Positions 34,193 through 43,030 are shown, counted from the first letter of the stretch. The stretch: 63,461 nt of DNA from Burkholderia sp. IMCC1007 (GCF_027257875.1 NZ_JAPVQY010000045.1:1-63461), one strand, 5' to 3'. Notes: generated by a model from the sequence alone, not told the origin. Translations and numbers: made by a program.

Positions 34193-34825
34193 CTACCGGC
34201 ATCGCGCGAGCAGCCCTTCGAGCGCCCGGTCGGGGATGCCGCTCGCGCGCAGCGCATCCACGGTGCGGCTCACGTAGTCGAGCGTCGTGCCGTAGCGGCC
34301 GGCCGCGCAGCCGAACACTTCCTTCACGATCGGGTCGGGCAGCTTGCCGGTGTAGGTCGGCGCGTCGCGGCGCATCACGAACGCGAGCGCGTTCACGCGT
34401 TCGCCCGTCTCGAGCGAGCACGGCAGCCATGCGGGCCGGTACGAGCCCATCGGCATCTCGCGCTTCCACAAGGTCTCGAGATGCGGCTGCGCGGTCGGGC
34501 CCGCGAGCCGGAACGCGATGCCCGAGCACGAGCCGCCGCGATCGAGCGCGAGCACGAGCCCCGGACGTTCCGGGGTGCCTCGGTTCACGCGCGACCACAG
34601 GTAGAGCCCGCGATGGTAGCCGTGCACCTTGCCGCGCACGGCGGCGACGGTCGGCAGACCGGGGTTCCAGATCAGCGAGCCATAGCCGAACAGCCACAGA
34701 TCCTGCTGGCCGTCCCAGTCGCGCATCGTGTGCGCGAGCGACGCCGCCAGCTCGTCTTCCGTCAGCAGCCGGCCCTCGCCGATCGACGGCGGGTAGGCGG
34801 GCGGCAGTGTCGCGGCGTGGTGCAT
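34193..34825 (-). CDS. chaC: gamma-glutamylcyclotransferase, ChaC type
   Basis: The 210-residue protein is a glutathione-specific gamma-glutamylcyclotransferase of the ChaC family, which splits glutathione to 5-oxoproline and Cys-Gly. The substrate-binding motif is LFGYGSLIWNPG, and later segments FHR-like GYHRGLYLWSRVNRGTPERPG and SYRPAWLPC fit. The start at 34825 lies 14 bp after the ybeY stop, so it may be read with ybeY. An upstream extension of the frame overlaps ybeY and is discounted. Confidence 0.88.
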   Translation of the reverse strand: MHHAATLPPAYPPSIGEGRLLTEDELAASLAHTMRDWDGQQDLWLFGYGSLIWNPGLPTVAAVRGKVHGYHRGLYLWSRVNRGTPERPGLVLALDRGGSCSGIAFRLAGPTAQPHLETLWKREMPMGSYRPAWLPCSLETGERVNALAFVMRRDAPTYTGKLPDPIVKEVFGCAAGRYGTTLDYVSRTVDALRASGIPDRALEGLLARCR

Positions 34826-34839
34826 GGTGGAGGCGCTGC

Positions 34840-35616
34840 TTACTGGTACGGGTTCGGGAAGCCCAGTTTCGCGAGGATGTCGACTTCGAGCGCTTCCATT
34901 TCGGCAGCGTCCTCGTCGCTCGTCTCGTGATCGTAGCCCTGCGCGTGCAGCGCGCCGTGCACCAGCAGGTGCGCGTAGTGAGCCGTGAGCGGCTTGCCCT
35001 GCTCGTGCGCTTCCTTCTCGACGATCGGGCAGCACAGCACGAGGTCGCCGATCACGGTGCCGTCGGGCGCCGCGTCGTACGCGAAGGTCAGCACGTTGGT
35101 CGGGTAGTCCTTGTGGCGGTAGCCGGCGTTCAGCGTGCGGCCTTCTTCGTCGCCGACGAAGCGCACGGTCAGCTGCGCGCTGGCGAACAGCGCCGGCTCG
35201 AGCCATTCGGCGATCAGCTTGCGCTTCGGGAGCGCCTTGCGCACGTCGCCGGTGATCTCGTCGCCGTACTGCACGGACAGCTCGAGTTCCGGTTCGCGCA
35301 GGTCGGCTTCCAGTTCCTCTTCACGCGGCGCGATCTCGGCGCCCACGTGCAGCGTCACGCTGTCGTAGTGCTCGGGCTGCAGCGCGAGCTTCGCGCGCAT
35401 CGCCGGGTCGTTGTGCTGCGCCACGATCGCGACGGCCGCCTCGCCCGAGCTGCCCGACAGGTCGAACATCAGGCTGCGGCCGTCCGGGAAGTCGATTCGC
35501 AGTCCTTGTGCGTTGATGGTCCGGGCTTTGCCCTTCGCATCGAACAGCGAAACACGGGGGGAATCGGGCGCGGCGGACTGGTCGCGACCGGACTTGCGGG
35601 AGCGGGAAGATTTCAT
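34840..35616 (-). CDS. ybeY: rRNA maturation endonuclease YbeY with an N-terminal extension
   Basis: The C-terminal part of this 258-residue protein is a clear YbeY. The zinc site is HLLVHGALHAQGYDHETSDE (three His), preceded by GYRHKDYPTNVLTFAYD. YbeY acts in 16S rRNA processing and ribosome quality control. About 95 residues precede the normal family start, with a folded-looking stretch (GLRIDFPDGRSLMFDLSG...YDSVTLHVGAEI). Start choices are ATG 35616 used here, ATG 35655, or internal ATGs. A phoH terminator lies upstream. Confidence 0.88.
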   Translation of the reverse strand: MKSSRSRKSGRDQSAAPDSPRVSLFDAKGKARTINAQGLRIDFPDGRSLMFDLSGSSGEAAVAIVAQHNDPAMRAKLALQPEHYDSVTLHVGAEIAPREEELEADLREPELELSVQYGDEITGDVRKALPKRKLIAEWLEPALFASAQLTVRFVGDEEGRTLNAGYRHKDYPTNVLTFAYDAAPDGTVIGDLVLCCPIVEKEAHEQGKPLTAHYAHLLVHGALHAQGYDHETSDEDAAEMEALEVDILAKLGFPNPYQ

Positions 35617-35644
35617 GACGGGTGAGGCGATTGGGACGCGTTGA

Positions 35645-35656
35645 GGATACACCAAA
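35645..35656 (-). promoter_or_regulatory. candidate promoter element before ybeY
   Basis: On the minus strand this reads TTGGTGTATCCT, about 29 bp upstream of the ybeY ATG and downstream of the phoH terminator. The same 12-mer occurs before corC (34013-34024). TGTATCCT could be an extended -10. Confidence 0.35.
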
Positions 35657-35699
35657 CGGTCGATCGCGCCCGAATTCCAGCGCGCTTGCGCGCCGACGC

Positions 35700-35734
35700 A
35701 AAAAAGCCCGGCGCGCCGTCGGGCGGGCCGGGCC
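35700..35734 (-). terminator. factor-independent terminator after phoH
   Basis: On the minus strand a GCCCGG...CCGGGC stem (35729-35734 with 35707-35712, GC-rich interior) runs into seven T residues. It lies 36 bp after the phoH stop and ends the miaB-phoH transcript before ybeY. Confidence 0.8.
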
Positions 35735-35769
35735 GTCGGCCGGTACGGCGCGCGGGCGCCGCCGGTGCT

Positions 35770-36816
35770 TCACGCGTCCTTGTGCTGAGCGTGGAAGTCG
35801 TCGTAAGCCTCGACGATGCGCGCGACGAGCGGATGGCGCACGACGTCCGCGCTCGTGAAGCGCGTGAGCGCGATGCCGCGCACGCCGCCGAGCACCTGCT
35901 GCGCCTCGACGAGGCCGCTCTTGTGGCCGCGCGGCAGGTCGACTTGGCTCGTGTCGCCGGTCACGACCGCCTTCGAGCCGAAGCCGATCCGCGTGAGGAA
36001 CATCTTCATCTGCTCGGGCGTGGTGTTCTGCGCCTCGTCCAGGATGATGAACGCGTGGTTCAGCGTGCGGCCGCGCATGTACGCGAGCGGCGCGATCTCG
36101 ATCATCTGGCGCTCGAACATTTTCGCCGTCTTGTCGAAGCCGAGCAGGTCGTACAGCGCGTCGTACAGCGGACGCAGGTACGGGTCGACCTTCTGCGCGA
36201 GATCGCCCGGCAGGAAGCCGAGCCGCTCGCCGGCCTCGACGGCCGGACGCGTGAGCACGATCCGCTTGACCTGGTCGCGCTCGAGCGCGTCGACCGCGCA
36301 CGCGACCGCGAGGTAGGTCTTGCCGGTGCCGGCCGGCCCGATGCCGAACGTCACGTCGTGCTGCAGGATCTGCTTCAGGTATTCGCGCTGGGCGGGGGTG
36401 CGCCCGCGCAGGTCGGCGCGCCGCGTGTAGAGCTTCGGCGCCGGTTCCTCGTCGGGGTTTTCGTCGTCGGTCTGCACGGCCGGTTCGTCGAACGGATGGT
36501 CCGGGTCGCCGCGGAAACGCACGTCGAGCGTGTCCTGGCGGCCGTTGCCGGCGGTGTGACGCACTTCGACCAGCGCGAGCTGGATATCGTCGACCGACAG
36601 CGGATCGCGCGAACGGTTGTAGAAGTTCTCGAGTGCGGCGAGCGCGAGCTTCGCGCCGCGCCCGCGGATCGTGATCCGGTGGCCGCGCCGCGCGAGCGTG
36701 ACGTCGAGCGCCTGTTCGATCTGCCGCAGATTCTCGTCGAGCGGGCCGCAGAGATTGGCGAGGCGCGCGTTGTCGTCGCGCGGCGCGGTGAATTCCAGTG
36801 CTTGGACGGTCTTCAA
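35770..36816 (-). CDS. phoH: PhoH-like ATPase (YbeZ)
   Basis: The 348-residue protein has the P-loop FGIGPAGTGKTYLAVACAVDAL and Walker B IILDEAQNTTPEQMKMFLTRIG. The N-terminal part resembles a KH-like RNA-binding segment (GHRITIRGRGAKLALAALENF). It is thought to act with YbeY in RNA metabolism, with which it usually clusters. The likely start is TTG 36816 behind AGGAG; no ATG precedes the conserved region. It starts 34 bp after the miaB stop. Confidence 0.92.
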   Translation of the reverse strand: MKTVQALEFTAPRDDNARLANLCGPLDENLRQIEQALDVTLARRGHRITIRGRGAKLALAALENFYNRSRDPLSVDDIQLALVEVRHTAGNGRQDTLDVRFRGDPDHPFDEPAVQTDDENPDEEPAPKLYTRRADLRGRTPAQREYLKQILQHDVTFGIGPAGTGKTYLAVACAVDALERDQVKRIVLTRPAVEAGERLGFLPGDLAQKVDPYLRPLYDALYDLLGFDKTAKMFERQMIEIAPLAYMRGRTLNHAFIILDEAQNTTPEQMKMFLTRIGFGSKAVVTGDTSQVDLPRGHKSGLVEAQQVLGGVRGIALTRFTSADVVRHPLVARIVEAYDDFHAQHKDA

Positions 36817-36849
36817 AGTAGCGTCGGGCTCCTGTTGAGCGTCAATCGG

Positions 36850-38223
36850 TCAGTGGGTGGCCGCGCTCGCGTCGTCGCTCACGAGCAGCAGCTCGCCGCG
36901 CAGCGAATGCGGGTACGCATGGTTGATCTTCACGTCGATCATCTGGCCGATCAGGCGCGGGTGCGACGCGAGCGGCGCCGGGAAATTCACGACCCGGTTG
37001 TTCTCGGTGCGGCCCGCGAGCTCGTTCGGGTCCTTGCGCGACGGGCCCTCGACGAGGATCCGCTCGACCTTCCCGACCATCGACTGGCTGATGCGCGCGA
37101 CGTTCTCCTCGATGGTCGCCTGCAGATGTTGCAGGCGTTTGAGCTTGACCTCGCGCGGCGTATCGTCGGCGAGGTTCGCGGCCGGCGTGCCGGGGCGCGG
37201 GCTGTAGATGAACGAGAAGCTGGTGTCGTAGCTCATCTCGTGCACGAGCGCCATCATCTTGTCGAAATCGTCCTCGGTCTCGCCGGGGAAGCCGACGATC
37301 ATGTCGGTCGACAGCGACAGGTCGGGGCGGATCGCGCGCAGCTTGCGGATCACCGACTTGTATTCGAGCACCGTGTAGCCGCGCTTCATCGCCATCAGGA
37401 TGCGGTCGGAGCCGTGCTGGACCGGCAGGTGCAGGTGGCTCACGAGCTTCGGGACCTTCGCGTACGTGTCGATCAGGCGCTGCGTGAATTCCTTCGGGTG
37501 CGACGTCGTGTAGCGGATCCGCTCGATGCCGGGGATGTCGGCCACGTATTCGATCAGCGTCGCGAAATCGGCGATCTCGGTCGAACCGGCCGTCAGTGCG
37601 CCGCGGTAGGCGTTCACGTTCTGGCCGAGCAGCGTGACTTCGCGTACGCCCTGGTCGGCGAGGCCGGCCACTTCGGTCAGCACGTCGTCGAGCGGGCGCG
37701 ACACTTCATCGCCGCGCGTGTACGGCACCACGCAGTAGCTGCAGTACTTCGAGCAGCCTTCCATGATCGACACGAACGCGCTCGGCCCCTCGACTCGTGC
37801 GGGCGGCAGGTGATCGAACTTCTCGATTTCGGGGAACGTGATGTCGACCTGCGCGCGACCGCTCGCGCGGCGCGCGTCGATCATCTGCGGCAGGCGGTGC
37901 AGGGTTTGCGGGCCGAACACGAGGTCGACGTACGGCGCGCGCGACACGATCGACGCGCCTTCCTGGCTCGCGACGCAGCCGCCGACGCCGATCAGCAGGC
38001 CCGGTTTCGCTTCCTTCAGCTCGCGCACGCGGCCGAGGTCGGAGAACACCTTCTCCTGTGCCTTTTCACGCACCGAGCACGTGTTGAACAGGATGATGTC
38101 CGCGTCTTCCGGGGTATCGGTCTTTTCGAGGCCTTCGGCCGCATTGAGCACGTCCACCATCTTGTCCGAGTCGTACTCGTTCATCTGGCAGCCGAAGGTC
38201 TTTACGTAAACTTTCTTGGTCAT
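36850..38223 (-). CDS. miaB: tRNA-2-methylthio-N6-dimethylallyladenosine synthase
   Basis: The 457-residue radical-SAM methylthiotransferase modifies A37 of tRNAs reading UNN codons. N-terminal cluster ligands are in KTFGCQMNEYDSDKM, FNTCSVREKA and GGCVASQ. The radical-SAM CxxxCxxC is SKYCSYCVVPYTRG. A C-terminal TRAM domain (about 385-450) is present. It heads miaB-phoH on the minus strand. Confidence 0.96.
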   Translation of the reverse strand: MTKKVYVKTFGCQMNEYDSDKMVDVLNAAEGLEKTDTPEDADIILFNTCSVREKAQEKVFSDLGRVRELKEAKPGLLIGVGGCVASQEGASIVSRAPYVDLVFGPQTLHRLPQMIDARRASGRAQVDITFPEIEKFDHLPPARVEGPSAFVSIMEGCSKYCSYCVVPYTRGDEVSRPLDDVLTEVAGLADQGVREVTLLGQNVNAYRGALTAGSTEIADFATLIEYVADIPGIERIRYTTSHPKEFTQRLIDTYAKVPKLVSHLHLPVQHGSDRILMAMKRGYTVLEYKSVIRKLRAIRPDLSLSTDMIVGFPGETEDDFDKMMALVHEMSYDTSFSFIYSPRPGTPAANLADDTPREVKLKRLQHLQATIEENVARISQSMVGKVERILVEGPSRKDPNELAGRTENNRVVNFPAPLASHPRLIGQMIDVKINHAYPHSLRGELLLVSDDASAATH

Positions 38224-38411
38224 GGGGATTCGCCGTTCGCAGTGGTTGACCTGGGGGCGTCGTCAAGGGTGAATCGGGACGGCTGCTGCCGAAGCAGCGG
38301 CTCGGGCCGGCGCCTGCCGGTGCCTGTCGGCGCCGAAAGGGCGGACCGGGGCGCGCAGCGCGCGTCGAGCCTGGCGTGAACTGCGGAAAAAGCCGTCGGG
38401 GAAAGCCTTCC

Positions 38412-38417
38412 ATTATA
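38412..38417 (-). promoter_or_regulatory. candidate -10 element for miaB-phoH
   Basis: A perfect TATAAT on the minus strand lies about 190 bp upstream of the miaB ATG. The -35 position is GC-rich and unconvincing. The surrounding gap (38224-38519) has no other visible feature. Confidence 0.4.
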
Positions 38418-38519
38418 GCTTTACGCGCTGCCCGGGGCGGCCGGCGGGTTGTAGCCGCGCGACGCCAGTCCTCATGCTCGGGCCCCGATATGCCGCGTGG
38501 CCAGCGATGGCGGCGGCCG

Positions 38520-39452
38520 TCAGCGGCACGCGTTCAGCAGGTCGTCGTGCGCCGCTTCCTCGCGTGCGAACCGCTCGACGAGGAAGTCGAGCAGCGCGCG
38601 TACGCGCGGCGCCATGTAGCGCTTGCCGGAATAGACCGCGTGCAGCGGTGCGCTCTGGTGCCGCCAGTCGGGCAGCAGCACCTTGAGCCGCCCGGCGCGG
38701 ATGTCGTCGGCGACATCCCAGATCGAGTTCAGCACGATGCCGCGACCGCGCAGCGCCCATTCGCGGGCGAGGCCGCCGTCGTTGGTTTCGAACGCGCTGG
38801 CGAGCGGCACGGTGCAGGTCTGCGTGTCGTCGCCGCGCGTGAAGCGCCACGTGTTCATCGGCCCGGACGCGACCGTGATCACGTTGCATGGAAAGCGGGC
38901 CAGATCGTGCGGATCGCGCGGCTCGCCGTGCCGTTCGACGAACGACGGCGCCGCGCACGGCACGCGCCGGTCTGCGGCGAGCCGGCGGGCGACCAGCGCG
39001 CCGTCCGGCGGCGCGGCGAAGCGGATCGCGAGGTCGATCTCGTCCTGCCACAGGTTCACCGTCGAGTCGGACGCCGTCAGCGAGAACGTCACGTCCGGGT
39101 AGCGTGCGGTGAATTCGTCGAGCCAGTCGAGCAGCCGGCGGCGGCCGAAGTCGGACGTCGCCGACAGCCGCACCCGGCCGCCGACGACGTTGCGGCCGGC
39201 CTGCAGCAGCGCGTTTGCGTCGTCCAGCGCCTGCAACGCCTGCCGGCAGCCGTTCAGGTACAGGCGGCCCTCGTCGGTCAGCCGCAACTGCCGGGTCGAA
39301 CGGTCGAACAGCCGGGTGGCGACGGCCGCTTCCAGCTTCGCGAGGCGCGCGCTCGCAGCGGCCGGCGTGAGATTCAGCTTGCGCCCGGCGGCCGACAGGC
39401 TGCCCAGTTCGGCCGCCTCGACGAACAGCCGGATATCGCCCAGTCGATCCAT
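38520..39452 (-). CDS. LysR family transcriptional regulator
   Basis: The 310-residue regulator has an N-terminal LysR winged helix (MDRLGDIRLFVEAAELGSLSAAGRKLNLTPAAASARLAKLE). A substrate-binding domain follows from about residue 90. The start at 39452 matches the usual LysR beginning; the frame stays open to 39497 but that adds unrelated residues. It is divergent from an MFS exporter, the common arrangement in which a LysR protein controls the neighbouring transporter. The inducer is unknown. Confidence 0.9.
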   Translation of the reverse strand: MDRLGDIRLFVEAAELGSLSAAGRKLNLTPAAASARLAKLEAAVATRLFDRSTRQLRLTDEGRLYLNGCRQALQALDDANALLQAGRNVVGGRVRLSATSDFGRRRLLDWLDEFTARYPDVTFSLTASDSTVNLWQDEIDLAIRFAAPPDGALVARRLAADRRVPCAAPSFVERHGEPRDPHDLARFPCNVITVASGPMNTWRFTRGDDTQTCTVPLASAFETNDGGLAREWALRGRGIVLNSIWDVADDIRAGRLKVLLPDWRHQSAPLHAVYSGKRYMAPRVRALLDFLVERFAREEAAHDDLLNACR

Positions 39453-39598
39453 CGGATTTTTCACTGTTTTTTGAAAATGGTTCAAGTGCCACGCCAATTA
39501 TCAAAGATCGGCGTATTCGGGACAATGCGCGCACATCGCCCTTTTTGTGCGGTGCGGCACGGCTCCCGCGCCGCGTCCGTCGCCTTCCGGAGAACGTC

Positions 39599-40774
39599 AT
39601 GCCTATCCCGTTACTGGCGCTCGCGATCAGCGCGTTTGCCATCGGCACCACCGAATTCATCATCATGGGGCTCTTGCCCGAAGTCGCGCGCGACCTCGCG
39701 GTGTCGCTGCCGTCGGCCGGGCTGCTGGTCACCGGCTATGCGCTCGGCGTCGCGATCGGCGCGCCGCTGCTCGCGGTGCTGACGAGCCGCATGCCGCGCA
39801 AGGCCGCGCTGCAATTGCTGATGGCGATCTTCACCGTCGGCAACGTGCTGTGCGCGGCCGCGTCCGGCTACGCGATGCTGATGGTCGCGCGCGTCGTCAC
39901 GTCGTTCGCGCATGGCTCGTTCTTCGGGATCGGCGCGGTGGTCGCCGCGTCGCTCGTGCCGGCCGACAAGCGCGCGAGCGCAATCGCGCTGATGTTCACC
40001 GGGCTCACGCTGTCGAACGTGCTCGGCGTGCCGTTCGGCACGTTCGTCGGTCAATTGCTCGGCTGGCGGGCGTCATTCTGGATCGTCGCCGTGCTCGGCG
40101 TGCTGTCGCTCGGCGGCGTCGCGCTGCTGGTGCCGAACCGCCACGACAGCGGGCCCGTCGGCCTCGGCCACGAGGTGCGCGTGCTGAAGGAGCCGCAGGT
40201 GTGGCTCGCGCTGCTGATGACCGTGCTCGGCTTCGGCGGCGTGTTCGTCGTGTTCACCTACATCGCGCCGATTCTCGAGAGCGTGTCCGGCTATTCGCCG
40301 CGCTCGGTCGCGCTGATCCTCGTGCTGTTCGGCGCGGGGCTGACGGTCGGCAACACCATCGGCGGCAAGCTCGCCGACCGCGCGCTGATGCCGTCGCTGA
40401 TCGCGATCCTGATCGCGCTGATGGCCGTGATGGCCGTGTTCGCGAAGACGAGCCACCTGCCGGTCGCGGCCGCCGTCACCGTATTCGTCTGGGGGATCGC
40501 CGCGTTCGCGACGGTGCCGCCGCTGCAGGCGCGCGTGGTCGAGAAGGCCGCGAGCGCGCCGCATCTCGCGTCGACGCTGAACATCGGCGCGTTCAACGTC
40601 GGCAATGCGGGCGGTGCGTGGCTGGGCGGGCTTGCGCTGGAGCATGGCTTCGCGCTCGATGCGCTGCCGTGGGTCGCCGTCGCGGTGACGTTCGCGGCGC
40701 TCGTCGTCACGTGGATCGCGATGCGGCTCGATGCGCGCGCGCCGGCGCGCGGCGCGGCACCGGCGGCGCATTGA
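39599..40774 (+). CDS. MFS transporter, DHA1/AraJ-YdhP type
   Basis: The 391-residue protein has 12 predicted membrane helices. It opens PLLALAISAFAIGTTEFIIMGLLPEVARDL, a hallmark of the AraJ/YdhP/NepI group of drug and sugar efflux proteins. The ATG at 39599 is preceded by CCGGAGAA. Its divergent partner is the LysR regulator with 146 bp between starts. A 12-bp tandem repeat begins exactly over its stop codon. Substrate unknown. Confidence 0.9.
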   Translation: MPIPLLALAISAFAIGTTEFIIMGLLPEVARDLAVSLPSAGLLVTGYALGVAIGAPLLAVLTSRMPRKAALQLLMAIFTVGNVLCAAASGYAMLMVARVVTSFAHGSFFGIGAVVAASLVPADKRASAIALMFTGLTLSNVLGVPFGTFVGQLLGWRASFWIVAVLGVLSLGGVALLVPNRHDSGPVGLGHEVRVLKEPQVWLALLMTVLGFGGVFVVFTYIAPILESVSGYSPRSVALILVLFGAGLTVGNTIGGKLADRALMPSLIAILIALMAVMAVFAKTSHLPVAAAVTVFVWGIAAFATVPPLQARVVEKAASAPHLASTLNIGAFNVGNAGGAWLGGLALEHGFALDALPWVAVAVTFAALVVTWIAMRLDARAPARGAAPAAH

Positions 40775-40952
40775 GCGAAGCGATGAGCGGAGCAACGAGC
40801 GATGCAACGAGCGATGCAACAAGCGAAGCGACGAGTGGAGCAACGAGCGATGCAATGAGCGATGCAACGAGCGATGCGACGAGCGGCGCAACGAGCGATG
40901 CAACGAGCGAAGCGACGAGTGGAGCAACGAGCGATGCAACGAGCGATGCATC
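40773..40952. repeat. 15 units of a degenerate 12-bp tandem repeat
   Basis: The consensus is GAGCGATGCAAC, with variants such as GAGTGGAGCAAC and GAGCGAAGCGAC. The block AAGCGAAGCGACGAGTGGAG and its follow-up occurs twice, indicating a higher-order duplication. Because the unit is 12 bp, all frames stay open. One plus frame would read a Ser-Asp-Ala-Thr-like tetrapeptide, and a minus frame Leu-Val-Ala-Ser/Pro. It overlaps the last base pair of the MFS stop codon, so I treat it as non-coding unless shown otherwise. Confidence 0.92.
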
Positions 40953-41166
40953 GACCGCTGCGTTCTTCGGTGCCGGATCGGCGCCGTAGCGGCAGGAAAA
41001 GGTTCGCGAGAAACGCATTCCTCCGCGATGCTGATAACGGTGTGAAGATAACTTCGTTTGCCGGCTGGGGGCCGGGTGATAGCGTTTCGTTACGCGCTGT
41101 TCATAGCGCAACCCGATTCCGGTTTACCCCATTTGCAGGGCCGCGCGGCGGCCCGGAGGCAATGCT
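40953..41166. other. short gap after the repeat, upstream of the XRE-cupin gene
   Basis: This stretch carries no gene. A moderately AT-rich part (about 41025-41060) could hold the promoter of the XRE-cupin gene. GGAGG at 41155-41159 is its ribosome site. Confidence 0.45.
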
Positions 41167-41850
41167 ATGTCTTCACCCCTGGCGCTGGTGCGCGACGTGT
41201 CTTCCTTCGAGTCCGGCAACGCCGCCGACGCGCGGACGTCCGCGTCGCTCGACGTCCTCGAGCAGGTCGTCGGCGTGAACCTCGCGCGCTTGCGTGCCGA
41301 GCGGCAACTGTCGCTCGATGCGCTCGCGCGGCTGTCCGGTGTATCGCGCGCGATGCTCGCGCAGATCGAGTCGGCGCGCAGCGTGCCGTCGATCAAGGTG
41401 CTCTGCAAGATCGCCGCGGCGCTGAAGGTGTCGGTCGCCGCATTTCTGCGCCGGCACGCGGTGAACGGCTTCGAGCATCTGGCGGCCGAGCGTGCGTCGC
41501 GCGTCGTCAGCTCGAACGGCCGCTTCTCGGCGCGCGCGCTGTATCCGGAAGGCGAACCGGCCGCCGCCGAGTTCCACGAGCTGCGGATCGCACCGCTGCA
41601 TACGGAGCCCGGCGCACGCCGCGCGCCCGGCACGACGGTCAACCTGGTCGTCAGCGAGGGCACGCTAGAAGTCAGCGTGCACGATCGCCGCCAGTTGCTC
41701 GCGACCGGCGACGCGATCGTGTTCGACGCCGACCAGCCGTACAGCCTGCGCAACCCGGGCGACAGCGAAGCGCGTGCGTTCCGCGTGACGGTGAGCCCGG
41801 AGGTGCCGCCGCGCTGGCTCGTGCCCGACACTGCGCACGCAGCCGGCTGA
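41167..41850 (+). CDS. XRE-family regulator with C-terminal cupin domain
   Basis: The 227-residue protein has an N-terminal helix-turn-helix (about 38-92, LRAERQLSLDALARLSGVSRAMLAQIESARSVPSIKVLCKIAAALKV). A cupin fold follows (about 140-215, VNLVVSEGTLEVSVHD ... GDAIVFDADQPYSLRNPG). XRE-cupin proteins usually sense a small metabolite through the cupin and control a transporter or catabolic gene next door. No obvious target is adjacent here except the MFS gene upstream. The ATG has a perfect GGAGG. Confidence 0.88.
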   Translation: MSSPLALVRDVSSFESGNAADARTSASLDVLEQVVGVNLARLRAERQLSLDALARLSGVSRAMLAQIESARSVPSIKVLCKIAAALKVSVAAFLRRHAVNGFEHLAAERASRVVSSNGRFSARALYPEGEPAAAEFHELRIAPLHTEPGARRAPGTTVNLVVSEGTLEVSVHDRRQLLATGDAIVFDADQPYSLRNPGDSEARAFRVTVSPEVPPRWLVPDTAHAAG

Positions 41851-42044
41851 TTCTTCGGCCGGGGCCGGGCACGCGCCCGTGCCCGCCGCGTGCCGGACGC
41901 GGGTGCGGGGCCGAATATCGGTCGTCCGGACGATGCCGTTGGACGGAGTCGTCAGTAAGGTTTTAGTTGTGGTTCGCTGCGCGGTGCGCGCAGCTGATGT
42001 ATGCTTGGCCCGCCGGCCGTGGGGAGTCCGCAGCCGGCATCAGT

Positions 42045-42190
42045 GCGTCTTCAGGGCGGGGCGAAATTCCCCACCGGCGGTAGGCTGGCGAGAGCCGGCG
42101 AGCCCGCGAGCGCCCGCGCATCCGCGCGGGGTCAGCAGATCTGGTCGAATGCCAGAGCCGACGGTCACAGTCCGGATGAGAGAAGATGTG
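42045..42190 (+). ncRNA. FMN riboswitch (RFN element)
   Basis: The aptamer core is easily read: TCTTCAGGGCGGGGCGAAAT, then CCCCACCGGCGGTAGGC, GAGCCCGCGAG, GTCAGCAGATCTGGT, CCAGAGCCGACGGT and CAGTCCGGATGAGAGAAGA. These are the conserved blocks of the flavin mononucleotide riboswitch. It sits about 120 nt before the ribB start codon on the same strand, so FMN should lower ribB expression. The region between aptamer and ATG would be the expression platform; I do not see a clean terminator there. Confidence 0.96.
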
Positions 42191-42308
42191 CAGATAGTCA
42201 TGTCCGTCAGGGCCGCTTTGCCGTGTGTGCGAAGCGGGTTGTCGTTCTGTCTGTTTGCAATGCCCTGAAACGTTTTTCGCCCAAATCGTATTTGCGAGAG
42301 CGTTTCAC

Positions 42309-43019
42309 ATGTCCTTGATGTCCGTTTCGTCGGCACCGGCCGACGCCTTTGCCGATCTCCCGTTGCTCGATTCCGAACCGGTGCCGCCGCGCATCGCCGC
42401 CGCGCTCGACGCGATGCGCGCGGGCCGTGCCGTCGTGTTGCAGGACGATCACGACCGCGAAAACGAGGCCGACCTGATCGTCGCCGCCGAGCGCATCACG
42501 CCCGAGACGATGGCACTGCTGATCCGTGAATGCAGCGGCATCGTGTGCCTGTGCCTGACCGACGAACAGGTGCGCGCGCTCGAGCTGCCGCCGATGGTGC
42601 AGACCAACGAGAGCCGCAACGGCACCGCATTCACCGTGTCGATCGAGGCGCGCGAAGGCGTGCATACCGGCGTGTCCGCGGCCGACCGCGTGACGACGAT
42701 TCGCGCGGCGATCGCCGACGATGCGAAGCCGTACGACATCGTGCGCCCCGGCCACGTGTTCCCGCTGCGCGCGCAGCCGGGCGGCGTGCTGGCGCGCCGC
42801 GGCCATACCGAAGGCACGGTCGACCTGTCGATCCTCGCGGGCCTGAAGCCGGCGGGCGTGCTGTGTGAGTTGATGAATCCGGACGGCACGATGACGCGCG
42901 GCGACGACGTCGAGCGTTTCGCGCAGCAGCATGGCCTGCCGATGCTGACGATCGCCGAGCTGGTCGAATTCCGCGAGGCGCTGGCGGCGGCGCGCGAGCG
43001 CTGCTGCGAACCGGCCTGA
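42309..43019 (+). CDS. ribB: 3,4-dihydroxy-2-butanone-4-phosphate synthase
   Basis: The 236-residue enzyme converts ribulose 5-phosphate to the four-carbon precursor of riboflavin. The family core is VVLQDDHDRENEADLIVAAE, followed by ECSGIVCLCLT, TAFTVSIEAREGVHTGVSAADR and RRGHTEGTVDL. There is no fused GTP cyclohydrolase II domain, so it is RibB and not RibBA. The ATG at 42309 is used; codons further upstream are part of the riboswitch leader. It is a stand-alone gene controlled by FMN. Confidence 0.95.
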   Translation: MSLMSVSSAPADAFADLPLLDSEPVPPRIAAALDAMRAGRAVVLQDDHDRENEADLIVAAERITPETMALLIRECSGIVCLCLTDEQVRALELPPMVQTNESRNGTAFTVSIEAREGVHTGVSAADRVTTIRAAIADDAKPYDIVRPGHVFPLRAQPGGVLARRGHTEGTVDLSILAGLKPAGVLCELMNPDGTMTRGDDVERFAQQHGLPMLTIAELVEFREALAAARERCCEPA

Positions 43020-43030
43020 CCAAGAGGGAA

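Noticed and set aside
39547..40989. 480-codon frame overlapping the MFS gene and reading through the 12-bp repeat
   Set aside because: Over the MFS gene it is Arg/Ala-rich shadow; only the repeat part is regular. Kept as an idea in the repeat finding but not called as a gene.
42225..42308. Upstream extension of ribB into the leader
   Set aside because: The codons lie between riboswitch and ATG and add residues absent from the RibB family.
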